Part shown: piece by piece, positions 18,104 through 26,808 of the stretch
How the letters are laid out: each line of letters starts with the position of its first letter
Position numbering within the stretch: position 1 is the first letter of the stretch
Source: R-RK-3 sp963834945
GTDB taxonomy: Bacteria; Pseudomonadota; Alphaproteobacteria; Rhizobiales; Rhodomicrobiaceae
DNA: 64,000 nt
NCBI GenBank assembly: GCA_963834945.1
Contig: CAWIDT010000009.1
Span: 822,664 to 886,663 of the forward strand
Reading direction: 5' to 3'
The notes under the pieces: generated by a model
The model's input: only the letters and a program-made list of their open reading frames with translations
What the model was told of the DNA's origin: nothing
The model's database searches: none
Translations under genes and position numbers: made by a program

Positions 18104-19114
18104 ATGGCCGTTGCTGGATCGCTGGGGAGGACAATTTCCGCGCGCGCACTGATTTATGAGGCTCCTTCATCGGCTGTCGTCAGGACTGTGGATGTTTGTG
18201 TATTAACCGAAGATGACGCGGCTAAGGCAGGCGTGCAGCTTCGGACTTTATATTCGGGGCTGAGTCGTGGCACCGAGCGGCTGGTCTTTGAAGGGCGCTT
18301 GCCGCAAGCGGAATGGCAGCGGATGCGCGCGCCCCATCAAGACGGCGATTTCCCGTTCCCGGTGAAATATGGCTATGCGGCTGTAGGGGTTGCTGAGTCA
18401 GGGCCGGCGGCGATCATCGGCCGCACCTGTTTCGCGCTGTACCCACATCAAACCCGCTTCGTACTCCCGGTTGATTCAGTTGTTCCCGTGCCGGACGGCG
18501 TGCCAGCGCGCCGGGCCGTGCTCGCCGCCAATATGGAGACGGCGCTGAACGCGATCTGGGACAGCGGCGCGGTGCCGGGCCAGGATATCGCCGTAATCGG
18601 CGCAGGTTTGCTGGGGTGCCTGATCGGCTTTCTCGCCGGGCGGCTGCCGGGGACGAAGGTGACGCTGATCGACCGTTTGCCGGAGCGCGCGGCGGTCGCG
18701 GCGGCGCTCGCCCTCGGCTTCAGCACGCCGGAAGATGCGGCGCATGGCGCCGAGATCGTCTTTCACGCCAGCGCCTCGGAGGCCGGCTTGCGGCTCGCGC
18801 TTGAGATCGCCGGCTTCGAGGCCCGCATCGTAGAGGCGAGCTGGTATGGCGACAGGCTGGTGAGCCTGCCGCTGGGCGAAAGCTTCCACAGCCAGCGGCT
18901 GCAGCTTATCTCGACGCAGGTCGGCAGCGTCGCCCCGGCAATGCGTGCGCGCCTGACGCACCGTCAGCGCCTTGAAACCGCGCTCGGCTTGCTGGATGAT
19001 GCGCGCCTCGATGCGCTGATCACCGAGGAGGTCGCGTTCGAGGATCTGCCCACCGCCCTGCCCCGTCTGCTGGCCCCCGACGCGGCGGGCATCGCGACGG
19101 TGATCCGCTACTGA
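18104..19114 (+). CDS. BchC-like medium-chain dehydrogenase without zinc ligands
   Basis: MDR-superfamily NAD(P)-dependent oxidoreductase, 336 aa. The ATG at 18104 has a strong GGGAGGA upstream (18095-18101). The N-terminal half resembles bacteriochlorophyllide dehydrogenase BchC (LYSGLSRGTERLVFEG, then DFPFPVKYGYAAVG), and the Rossmann motif AVIGAGLLGCL is at about residue 165. The catalytic zinc ligands of alcohol dehydrogenases (Cys in the GT region, His-Glu of GHE) and the structural Cys lobe are absent, so the common label zinc-binding dehydrogenase is misleading. No other chlorophyll gene is present. It is first in a four-gene operon with a PTPS homologue, a GT4 and a methyltransferase; the substrate is unknown. 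Confidence 0.85.
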   Translation: MAVAGSLGRTISARALIYEAPSSAVVRTVDVCVLTEDDAAKAGVQLRTLYSGLSRGTERLVFEGRLPQAEWQRMRAPHQDGDFPFPVKYGYAAVGVAESGPAAIIGRTCFALYPHQTRFVLPVDSVVPVPDGVPARRAVLAANMETALNAIWDSGAVPGQDIAVIGAGLLGCLIGFLAGRLPGTKVTLIDRLPERAAVAAALALGFSTPEDAAHGAEIVFHASASEAGLRLALEIAGFEARIVEASWYGDRLVSLPLGESFHSQRLQLISTQVGSVAPAMRARLTHRQRLETALGLLDDARLDALITEEVAFEDLPTALPRLLAPDAAGIATVIRY

Positions 19115-19136
19115 ACTAAACCTGAGGAGCTTTGCC

Positions 19137-19496
19137 TTGTACGCACTCGAAGTCCGCGACCACATCATGATCGCGCACAGCCTGCCGGGCGAGTTTTTCG
19201 GACCGGCGCAGGGCCTGCATGGCGCGACTTTCATCGTCGATGTGGCGTTTTTCCGCGAGACGCTGGATGCGCATAATGTCGTCGTCGATATCGGGCGAGC
19301 GTCCGAAGTGCTGTCGGCGGTGCTGAAATCGCTGAACTACGCCAATCTGGACGCCGTTCCGGCGCTGGCGGGCAAGCTCACCACCACTGAATTCCTGTGC
19401 CGCCACATCTTCGACCAGATGGCCGGAGCGGTCCGGGAAGGGCGGCTGGGCCAGGATGCGCTAGAGTTGGCGGCCCTGCGTGTCACGCTTGCATGA
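19137..19496 (+). CDS. 6-pyruvoyl-tetrahydropterin synthase / QueD homologue with altered active site
   Basis: Short T-fold protein (119 aa). It starts at TTG 19137, 7 bases after GAGGAG. The PTPS pattern is recognisable (IAHSL, then GLHGATFIVDV, DIGRASEVL, LNYANLD, LTTTEFLCRHI), but key residues differ. Of the three zinc histidines, His14 and His28 are present while residue 30 is Ala instead of the second His of HGH. The catalytic Cys four residues before HGH is Ala24. The Asp-His pair of the LDHxxLN motif reads Asn67-Tyr68. Canonical PTPS or QueD chemistry is therefore unlikely. It may bind a pterin-like or other small substrate in the operon's pathway. Confidence 0.8.
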   Translation: MYALEVRDHIMIAHSLPGEFFGPAQGLHGATFIVDVAFFRETLDAHNVVVDIGRASEVLSAVLKSLNYANLDAVPALAGKLTTTEFLCRHIFDQMAGAVREGRLGQDALELAALRVTLA

Positions 19497-19538
19497 AAGC
19501 CATGTGGCGCGGGCCTGGTTCGAAGGGCCGGTCGGCGC

Positions 19539-20585
19539 GTGATCAAGGTCAGCTTTGCCATTCCCGGCGATATCGGCACGCCGACCGGCGGTTACGCCTA
19601 TGGCCGCAAGCTGATCGCCCTGCTGCCGGCGGCTGGCGTGGCGGTGGCGCATTTGCCGCTGCCGGGCGGCTTCCCGTTTCCCACCGAGGCCGAGCTGGAG
19701 GAAACCGCGCGGCTGCTCGCCGATGTCCCGGCCGATAGCGTGCTGCTGATCGACGGGCTCGCACTTGGCGCGCTGCCCGAAACCTATATTACGCCTGTGG
19801 CGGTGCGCATCGTCGCGATGCACCATCACCCGCTGGGGCTGGAAACGGGGCTCGACCCGGAGACAAGCCGCCAGCTGCTCGCATTGGAGCGGGCGGCGCT
19901 GACGCATGCGCGGCACATCATCGTCACCAGCCAGACCACTGCCGAGACGCTGCGCGAGCTGGGCTTTGCTCCGCCGCCGCCGGTCACGGTCGCTGTGCCT
20001 GGGACGGAAGCCGGCGCGCGCGCCACGGGCGGCAAGGGGCGCATCGAAATTCTCAGCGTCGGTTCGATCGTGCAGCGCAAGGGGCATGATCTGCTCGTCG
20101 AAGCGCTGGCGGGGCTGGCTCATCTCGACTGGCGATGCACGATCGCCGGCAGCCTCGACCGCGATGTCGCATTCGCCGCACGGCTCGAACGACAGATCGC
20201 CGAATCCGGCCTCGGGGATCGCATCCGGCTGATGGGAGGGATCAGCTCGGACGCGCTCGATGCCCTCTATGCCGGCGCCGACATTTTCGCCATGCCGTCC
20301 CGCTATGAAGGCTATGGCATGGCCTTCGCATCGGCCCTGGCGCGAGGACTGCCCATTGTCGCGGCGAGAGCAGGCGCGGTTCCGGGGACGGTGCCCGACG
20401 ATGCGGGCATTCTGGTGCCGCCGGACGACGCGCCTGCGGTGCGCGACGCACTCTCCGCGCTGCTGACCGACATGCAATTGCGGCAGAGGCTCTCCGACGC
20501 GGCGTGGGCGCATGGGCAGCGTCTGCCGCGCTGGGCCGATACCGCCAGGATCGTCGCGAATGTGATGAAGCAGGCGGCTTCGTGA
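19539..20585 (+). CDS. Glycosyltransferase family 4 (GT-B fold)
   Basis: GT-B glycosyltransferase of 348 aa starting at GTG 19539. The N-terminal glycine-rich loop IPGDIGTPTGGYAYGRKLI and the donor-side motif FAMPSRYEGYGMAFASALARG with the EX7E-type glutamates are clear. It lacks any TM segment, so it is probably cytosolic and acts on a soluble or membrane-surface acceptor. The stop overlaps the GTG of the methyltransferase (GTGA), so the two are tightly coupled. Acceptor and sugar are unknown. Confidence 0.85.
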   Translation: MIKVSFAIPGDIGTPTGGYAYGRKLIALLPAAGVAVAHLPLPGGFPFPTEAELEETARLLADVPADSVLLIDGLALGALPETYITPVAVRIVAMHHHPLGLETGLDPETSRQLLALERAALTHARHIIVTSQTTAETLRELGFAPPPPVTVAVPGTEAGARATGGKGRIEILSVGSIVQRKGHDLLVEALAGLAHLDWRCTIAGSLDRDVAFAARLERQIAESGLGDRIRLMGGISSDALDALYAGADIFAMPSRYEGYGMAFASALARGLPIVAARAGAVPGTVPDDAGILVPPDDAPAVRDALSALLTDMQLRQRLSDAAWAHGQRLPRWADTARIVANVMKQAAS

Positions 20586-21373
20586 GCGGCTTCTCGCCGG
20601 AATGGCTGCGCCTGCGCGAGCCCGCCGATCATCGCGCCCGCGATCGCGGTCTGGCGGCCCAGCTCAGCGCGCATCTTGCCGGGCGACTGCCGGTAAGGCT
20701 GGTCGATCTCGGCTGCGGCACCGGCTCCAATCTGCGGGCGCTCTCCCCTGCCCTGCCCGCCGGCCAGCATTGGCGGCTGGTGGATTACGACCGCGCCCTG
20801 CTGGATGCCGCGCGCGCCGAGATCGCCGCCTGGTCCGGTGCGGCGCCCGAGATCAGCTTCGAGGCCGCCGATCTCAGCCGCGATCTCGATGCGGTGCTGG
20901 CACCGGATTGCGACGTGGTGACGGCGGCGGCGCTGTTCGATCTGGTGTCGGCGGACTGGCTGGAGCGGTTCGTCGCGGTCCTCGCCTCTCATCCTCGCGC
21001 CTTCTACACGGTGCTGATTTATGACGGCTTCATGGACTGGCGGCCCGCCCATCCGGCGGATGAAGCCATCCGCACCGCATTCAACGCGCATCAGCGCACC
21101 GATAAGGGGTTCGGACCGGCCGCCGGACCGGAGGCGGGCGCGTGGCTGGCGGAATCGTTGCGGCGCGCGGGCTTCAATGTGCGGACCGCGCCGAGCCCAT
21201 GGGTGCTGACACGCGGCGAGCTGCCCCTCATCCTCGCCGTCGCCGAGGGCGTTGCCGAAGCCGCCAGGCAAATCGGCGGCGTGGCGGATGCGGACCTCGC
21301 CGACTGGCTGGCGTCGCGCGCCGCCCTGACCGGCTGCACTGTCGGCCACATCGACATGCTGGCGCTGCCGTAA
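20582..21373 (+). CDS. Class I SAM-dependent methyltransferase
   Basis: 263 aa from GTG 20582 inside the preceding stop. SAM-binding motif I VDLGCGTGSNLRAL is at about residues 40-53 and the motif II acidic residue is in RLVDYDRALLD. It is a small soluble enzyme and its substrate is not predictable from sequence. It is last of the dehydrogenase-PTPS-GT4-methyltransferase operon, so it probably decorates the same molecule. Confidence 0.82.
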   Translation: MSGFSPEWLRLREPADHRARDRGLAAQLSAHLAGRLPVRLVDLGCGTGSNLRALSPALPAGQHWRLVDYDRALLDAARAEIAAWSGAAPEISFEAADLSRDLDAVLAPDCDVVTAAALFDLVSADWLERFVAVLASHPRAFYTVLIYDGFMDWRPAHPADEAIRTAFNAHQRTDKGFGPAAGPEAGAWLAESLRRAGFNVRTAPSPWVLTRGELPLILAVAEGVAEAARQIGGVADADLADWLASRAALTGCTVGHIDMLALP

Positions 21374-21539
21374 CGAGTGCCGCGCTAGGCGGGACGCCTC
21401 GATTCTACCCCTTGCCCCTCGTCGCCAATCACGGTGAGAGTGCGGTGTTTTCTGCCGCTCGAATCACACCTTCAGGCCAGCTGCCAACTCGTGCGAAGTT
21501 ACAACATGCTAGGCTTCGCCGAACGTCGGAGTCGATTCC

Positions 21540-22973
21540 ATGTATGCGAGCAATCTCGAAGAAGCGCTCTATCTCCTGATGAACAAGTCGGATGCCTCGC
21601 ACGCCGACCCCCTGGAGTTCCGCGCGCGAATGGAATCGCTCCGGGCATATGGACGCCTTCCCCGGGGCCGCGAGAACCACACGACTCTCCTCAACGACGA
21701 ACAGATCGCGGACGTCATTCTGGGCCTCGCCGCTGTCAAACCGGGATGGGCCGGGCATGTCGCCCTTATTCTGCGGACGCTGAAGCCTGTTGGTGGAAAG
21801 CCCGCTTCGTTCGAGGGGGCAGAGAACTTGAGTACTGCCCTGCAGCGTTTGCTTAAGGAGAAGCAGGCTCGCGAGTGCCTGATCGATCTGTGGCTGACCA
21901 GTGCAGAGCACGGGACCAATGCCAACGGTCAAGCAACGCTACGGTACCAGAGCACCGAAGGCGAAAAGACCGTTCACTTCGTTCATCGGCTGGCCGTTTC
22001 GCTTCAGGGTGCCGGCGCCGAGAAGAACTACGATCCGAGCAGCTGGGGAACGCCGTCATCAAGACAGCTGGTGTTGAGCCGAGCGTTCTTTGAGAATCTC
22101 GCCAAACGCATCGAAGTAATCCGGCACCTGAAGCCGGGTCCGTCGAGCGACGGAAGCGAATATGATGCAACGGAAGCCGAAGACCGGCGGCGGAAGGCGC
22201 TCGGCGTACGGAATAACTCCCGCTATCTGAACGTCGGCGTGGACAATCAGGTGACCTGGCCACGAACAGAGACCCTAGTCACCTTTGATCGCTACACTAT
22301 TGTCCTGCTGCCCAAAACGAAGGAGAATGTGCAATCCATCAGCATGGACCTGACCGCGAACAAGTTGAACGAGCAGGAAGCGCTCACCGTCATCAACCGC
22401 TTCCTGAGCCTTCTCTGCTTCTGCGATGACCAATACGCCGTGGCTCAGGATGGGTGGTCAGGGAATCCTATTCCCATTGGCGTATCGCGGCGGGATCTGG
22501 CTTTCACGACTGCGCTACATTGGATATTTGACCGGAAGATTCCCAAGACTGACGAGGCGCGGCGGGCACTGGCCCTCTATCGGGAAGCGCGCAACGCTGA
22601 ACAGAACTTCCTGGTGAGCTACGCCGTCCTCAGCTACTTCAAGATCATCGAGATCGTCCACGCGAATGAAGGGGAAGCCACGGCATGGCTGAAACAGAAC
22701 TTCGCGGCAGCATCCGCGACAATTCCAGTGGAGGTTCTTGCGCACTTTGACGCGGAACGCGGGCAAGTGGCTTCTGAAGATCACATCAATTGGGCATACC
22801 GGATCGCCGTGGCGCATGCCAGTCCCCGCAAGACGCCGGCTTCCGATCCGGACGATGCAAGCGAGCTGCGGCAACTCCATACCGCGGCCGAGGTGCTGCG
22901 CCCGATCGCGCGCTACTTCATGAAGAAGGATCTACGGATTTCGGATTCACCCTATGGAGACGCGAGCGACTAA
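21540..22973 (+). CDS. MauJ-like conserved protein of unknown function
   Basis: 477-aa soluble protein with no signal peptide or TM segment. The C-terminal half carries a run that I associate with proteins annotated methylamine utilization protein MauJ: INRFLSLLCFCDDQYAVAQ, NPIPIGVSRRDLAFTTA, then EARRALALYREARNAE and FLVSYAVLSYFKIIE. The biochemical role of that family is not known, and no methylamine dehydrogenase gene is near, so the name should not be read as a function. It stands alone between two unrelated units, and its codon use is more A/T-rich than that of the neighbours, suggesting acquisition. The resemblance is from memory, not a search. Confidence 0.7.
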   Translation: MYASNLEEALYLLMNKSDASHADPLEFRARMESLRAYGRLPRGRENHTTLLNDEQIADVILGLAAVKPGWAGHVALILRTLKPVGGKPASFEGAENLSTALQRLLKEKQARECLIDLWLTSAEHGTNANGQATLRYQSTEGEKTVHFVHRLAVSLQGAGAEKNYDPSSWGTPSSRQLVLSRAFFENLAKRIEVIRHLKPGPSSDGSEYDATEAEDRRRKALGVRNNSRYLNVGVDNQVTWPRTETLVTFDRYTIVLLPKTKENVQSISMDLTANKLNEQEALTVINRFLSLLCFCDDQYAVAQDGWSGNPIPIGVSRRDLAFTTALHWIFDRKIPKTDEARRALALYREARNAEQNFLVSYAVLSYFKIIEIVHANEGEATAWLKQNFAAASATIPVEVLAHFDAERGQVASEDHINWAYRIAVAHASPRKTPASDPDDASELRQLHTAAEVLRPIARYFMKKDLRISDSPYGDASD

Positions 22974-22985
22974 CACCTCAGATCC

Positions 22986-23002
22986 TGACCGCTCTGCGGT
23001 CA
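22986..23002. terminator. Hairpin after the MauJ-like gene, possible terminator
   Basis: TGACCGC-TCT-GCGGTCA forms a perfect 7-bp stem with a 3-base loop, 12 bases after the stop codon. No T-run follows, so termination would not be of the classical intrinsic type. Confidence 0.3.
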
Positions 23003-23189
23003 CATCCGGTCCAAGCCACTTCTTCTCCTTTGAGGCGACTCTCACCGGCGTTCGGCTCTGCCGGCGACGGAGAAAATCCCGCGAAGAGCCTCCTCTTTGT
23101 CTCTTGTCCGACGATGATCTGCGCGCTCTCAGGCCGGTTTCATGCCCAGCGCGAATTGATCCCTACCTTGCGCTGATCGATCACCAAAA

Positions 23190-24707
23190 CTATTGCCCGC
23201 GCCGCGCCTCGCTGGCGAAGCGCACCGCCTCTTCGGCCGCGCGGAATAGCGCCATCGCCTTCACCTCGCATTCGCGCTGTTCGCTGGCCGGGATCGAATC
23301 CGCCACGATGCCGGCGCCGGCCTGCACATACATCATGCCGTCCTTGAGCAGCGAGGTGCGCAGCACGATGCAGCTGTCCATCTCGCCGGTGGCGGAGAAA
23401 TAACCCACGCAGCCCGCGTAAAGGCCGCGCTTTTCCTTCTCCAGCTCATCGATGATCTCCATGGCGCGCACTTTCGGCGCACCCGACACCGTGCCCGCCG
23501 GGAAACCGGCCATGAGTGCCCCGACCGCATCGTGCTCCTCGGACAATTCGCCAATGACGTTGGAGACGATGTGCATCACCTGGCTGTAATATTCCAGGAA
23601 GAAGCTGTCGGTGACCTTCACCGAGCCGATCTTGGCCACCCGCCCCACATCGTTGCGCCCCAGATCGAGCAGCATAAGATGCTCGGAGCGCTCCTTCTCG
23701 TCGGAGAGCAGATCCTCCGACAGCCATTTGTCCTCCTCGGGCGTCTCGCCGCGGCGGCGCGTTCCAGCGATGGGCCGGATCGTCACTTGCCCGCCGCGCA
23801 CCCGCACCAGGATTTCCGGGCTCGACCCGGCGACGGCGTAATCGCCGAAATTGAGGAAATAGAGGAAAGGCGAAGGATTGACCCGCCGCAGCGCCCGGTA
23901 AAGCGTGAAGGGCGGCAGATCGAAGGGCGCCGAGAAACGCTGGCTGAGCACCACCTGGAACACGTCGCCCGCCGCGATGTACTCTTTCGCCTTCTTCACC
24001 ATCGCCTCATAAGCTTTCGGCGTAGTGTTGGAGGTGGATTTCGGCACATCCAGGCTGGCGCCGTTCGGGGCGGCGGCGTGGCTCAAGGGGCCGTCGAGCG
24101 CATCGACGATGGCGGACAGGCGATCGACCGCGCGGGCATAGGCCACCTTCGCCGTCACGCGCTTCTGCGGCCGCACCGGCGTCACGACGAAAATCTCGTC
24201 CTTCACATTGTCGAAGATCGCCATCACCGTCGGGCGGATCAGCACCGCGTCGGGAATGCCGATGGGGTCGGGATTGGGCTCGGGCAGCTTTTCGATCAGC
24301 CGTACCGTGTCGTAGCCCATATAGCCGAACACGCCGAGCGCCATGGGTGGCAGGCTGGCAGGCAGCTCCATACGGGATTCGGCCAGCAGGTCGCGCAGCG
24401 AAGCGAGCGTTCCGCCGTCGCATCGCGTGAATTTGCCAAGCGATTTGGCCGGTGCGCGGTTGATCTCGGCGGTGTCGCCATGAGCCCGCCAGATGATGTC
24501 GGGATCGAAGCCGAGCACCGAATAGCGTCCGCGTACGGCGCCGCCCTCGACCGATTCCAGCAAGAAGCTCATCGGCTTGTCGGCGCCCAATTTCAGCATG
24601 GCCGAAACCGGCGTTTCGAGATCGGCGACGAGGCGCGTCCAGACGGCTTGCGGCTCGCCCTTCTTATAGGTTGCGGCGAACGCGTCGAAATCTGGATAGA
24701 GCCGCAT
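23190..24707 (-). CDS. trpE: Anthranilate synthase component I
   Basis: Aminates chorismate to anthranilate, using ammonia from TrpG, in the first step of tryptophan synthesis. It has 505 aa with start ATG 24707 (MRLYPDFDAFAATY). The tryptophan feedback region LLESVEGGAVRGRYSVLG is intact, followed by catalytic DVFQVVLSQRF, IRPIAGTRRRGETPEED and the C-terminal GCVGYFSATGEMDSCIVLR. Unlike the fused TrpEG of some rhizobia it is separate from trpG, which lies 4.6 kb away. It is downstream of ppiD on the same strand. Confidence 0.96.
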   Translation of the reverse strand: MRLYPDFDAFAATYKKGEPQAVWTRLVADLETPVSAMLKLGADKPMSFLLESVEGGAVRGRYSVLGFDPDIIWRAHGDTAEINRAPAKSLGKFTRCDGGTLASLRDLLAESRMELPASLPPMALGVFGYMGYDTVRLIEKLPEPNPDPIGIPDAVLIRPTVMAIFDNVKDEIFVVTPVRPQKRVTAKVAYARAVDRLSAIVDALDGPLSHAAAPNGASLDVPKSTSNTTPKAYEAMVKKAKEYIAAGDVFQVVLSQRFSAPFDLPPFTLYRALRRVNPSPFLYFLNFGDYAVAGSSPEILVRVRGGQVTIRPIAGTRRRGETPEEDKWLSEDLLSDEKERSEHLMLLDLGRNDVGRVAKIGSVKVTDSFFLEYYSQVMHIVSNVIGELSEEHDAVGALMAGFPAGTVSGAPKVRAMEIIDELEKEKRGLYAGCVGYFSATGEMDSCIVLRTSLLKDGMMYVQAGAGIVADSIPASEQRECEVKAMALFRAAEEAVRFASEARRGQ

Positions 24708-24776
24708 GGGAAGACGCCCCGAGGAGAAATGCGCGGCAAACAAGGTCGTCACCAACCTTGCGCCGGTAGGGTGAAA

Positions 24777-26648
24777 TTATTGACCGAGCAGGGTGGAGAC
24801 GGCGTTGTTGTTGATCCAGACGCCGTAATCTTTTTGCAGACCGCCGACATATTCCGACACAAGATCGACGCCGATGCTGCGGCGGAGCTCGTCACGCAGC
24901 GCCTCCGCCTGCTTCTCGTCCAGAGGCGGAGCCGGCTTGATCTCCGCCACCTGGATGATCCCCTGGCTCATATGATCCGGCATCTGAACGGTGCCGAAAT
25001 CGCCTTGCGCCAAGGTGAAAGCCAGCGACGTGGCGGTGCGCGGCAACCCCTGCACGGTACCGTCACGCTTGATGGTGGGTGATGTCGCGACCTGCGCGCC
25101 CACTTCCTGCGCGATGGGCTCGATGGCGCCACCTTTGGCCTTAGCGACCAGCTCGTCGGCCTTCTGACGCAGGCGCTTGCGGATCTCATCCGTGGTCCAG
25201 GCAGTCTTGACCTCGTCACGGACCTCCTCGAACTTCTTCTGCCGCTCGGGCGTAACCTCCAGCACCTCGACAAAGCCGTAGCCATCGCCCACCGAAACCG
25301 GATTGTTCTCGACGCCGACATCGCTTTCAAAGACGAGCTTCACCAGATCGCGATTGCTGGCAATGCCGCCAAGCGGCTTGCCGTCCTTGCCGGCGCCGCG
25401 CCGGTCGATCGTATAGGTGGCGTATTTGAGATTGAGCTTCTGTGTGATCTCGGTCAATTTCGCGCCGCCGGCACGTTCGTCCTCGACCTTGTCGTAAAGC
25501 TTGGAAATCTCTTCGCCGGCGCGGGATTTGGCCAGCGCGTCGCGCACCTCATCCTTCACCTCGTCGAAGGTTTTCTGCGTGGCGGGCGCGATGTCCGTAA
25601 CCTTCACGATGACGGGCGAAAAGCTGTCGATGGGCTCGCTGACCTTGTCCTTGTCGAGCCCGAAAGCCGCGTTAGCGAGCTTTTTGTCGGCAAGCTGGTC
25701 CTTGGTGAAGGTGCCGAGCGCCATGTCGCTTTCCTTCATGCCGATGTCCTGGCCGAGCTTGTCGAAATCGGCGCCCTCGGCCAGCTTCTTATGCGCGTCC
25801 TGGGCCGCCGCCATATCCTTGAAGATGAGCTGCTGGATGGTGCGGCGCTCCGGCGTTGCATATTTCTGCTTGGTTGCCTCATAGGAGGCCCGAACATCCT
25901 CATCGGAGATGGTCATGGTGTCTTTGATGGTGTCGGGCGTCAGCGCCAGCACGCCGATCGTGCGATATTCAGGCGCGGTGTAGCTGGTCTTGTTATCGTC
26001 GAAATAGGTCTTCAGCACGCTGTCGTCGGCGGCCTCGACCGTTCCGGCGGCTGGCGGCGGAACCACGAAATATTTCAGCACCCGCTCATCGTTGCGGAAA
26101 TGATTGGTGGCGTCGAGCAGCGTCTTGGGCACGAAGGCGCCCCGGTTGAGCGCGCCGATGATCTGGCCGCGAACCATCTCTTCGCGCTGCAGGGCAACGA
26201 AGCGCTGCTCGTTCAGGCCGTTGTTGCGCAGCACTTCCTGAAAGCGCTGGTCGTCGAACTTGCCGTTCGCCCCCTGGAAGGTCGGCTCGGCCTTGATGGC
26301 TTCGGCGACCGCAGCTTCGGAAATTCCCAGATCGAGCTTGTGGGCGTGGATGTCGACGGCCGTCGTCCCGATCAGGTTTTCCATCACCCTCTGGCCGATG
26401 CCATAGGCGCGCGCTTCGGCGCTGCTCACCCTGCGCCCGAGCTGATTGCTGACCATCGCGATCTGGTTGTCGTAAGTCCGCTGGTATTGCTGCGGTGTAA
26501 TCTCCCGCCCGCCGACTTCCGCCAGGTGCTGGCGCCCGACCTGTCGAAAGATGCCGCCGGCGCCCCATGCGGCAAAGCTGAGGACGAGGATACCGAGCAG
26601 AATTTTGACGAACCAGCTTCCGGCGCTGTTTCTAAGAGAATTCAACAT
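24777..26648 (-). CDS. ppiD: PpiD-like periplasmic peptidyl-prolyl isomerase / folding helper
   Basis: Inner-membrane-anchored periplasmic chaperone of the SurA_N_3/PpiD type, 623 aa. A single TM anchor is at about residues 14-32 (WFVKILLGILVLSFAAWG). The SurA-like N-domain follows (EVGGREITPQQYQRTYDNQ), then a parvulin-type domain around residues 260-370 (PERRTIQQLIFKDMAAAQDA) and a second helper region. Such proteins assist folding of proteins leaving the Sec translocon. It lies between trpE and the divergent tpiA, a common alphaproteobacterial order. Confidence 0.92.
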   Translation of the reverse strand: MLNSLRNSAGSWFVKILLGILVLSFAAWGAGGIFRQVGRQHLAEVGGREITPQQYQRTYDNQIAMVSNQLGRRVSSAEARAYGIGQRVMENLIGTTAVDIHAHKLDLGISEAAVAEAIKAEPTFQGANGKFDDQRFQEVLRNNGLNEQRFVALQREEMVRGQIIGALNRGAFVPKTLLDATNHFRNDERVLKYFVVPPPAAGTVEAADDSVLKTYFDDNKTSYTAPEYRTIGVLALTPDTIKDTMTISDEDVRASYEATKQKYATPERRTIQQLIFKDMAAAQDAHKKLAEGADFDKLGQDIGMKESDMALGTFTKDQLADKKLANAAFGLDKDKVSEPIDSFSPVIVKVTDIAPATQKTFDEVKDEVRDALAKSRAGEEISKLYDKVEDERAGGAKLTEITQKLNLKYATYTIDRRGAGKDGKPLGGIASNRDLVKLVFESDVGVENNPVSVGDGYGFVEVLEVTPERQKKFEEVRDEVKTAWTTDEIRKRLRQKADELVAKAKGGAIEPIAQEVGAQVATSPTIKRDGTVQGLPRTATSLAFTLAQGDFGTVQMPDHMSQGIIQVAEIKPAPPLDEKQAEALRDELRRSIGVDLVSEYVGGLQKDYGVWINNNAVSTLLGQ

Positions 26649-26808
26649 TGTCTATTGCTTCCAACGTAAGCGAGGCTGTCGGGAAATCGCGATCGGGCGT
26701 CATTGCCGCAGAGGGAAAATCGCCAGCGTCGCTTGCCAGATATCGGCCTTCGGACTAGATCAAGGACGCTGCGGCGATAAAGTCAAGGACCAAAGGCGGG
26801 GAAAGCAC

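Noticed and set aside
18104..19114. Reading the MDR gene as bchC and the organism as phototrophic
   Set aside because: No other bch, puf or crt gene is present, and the gene sits in an operon with a PTPS homologue and transferases.
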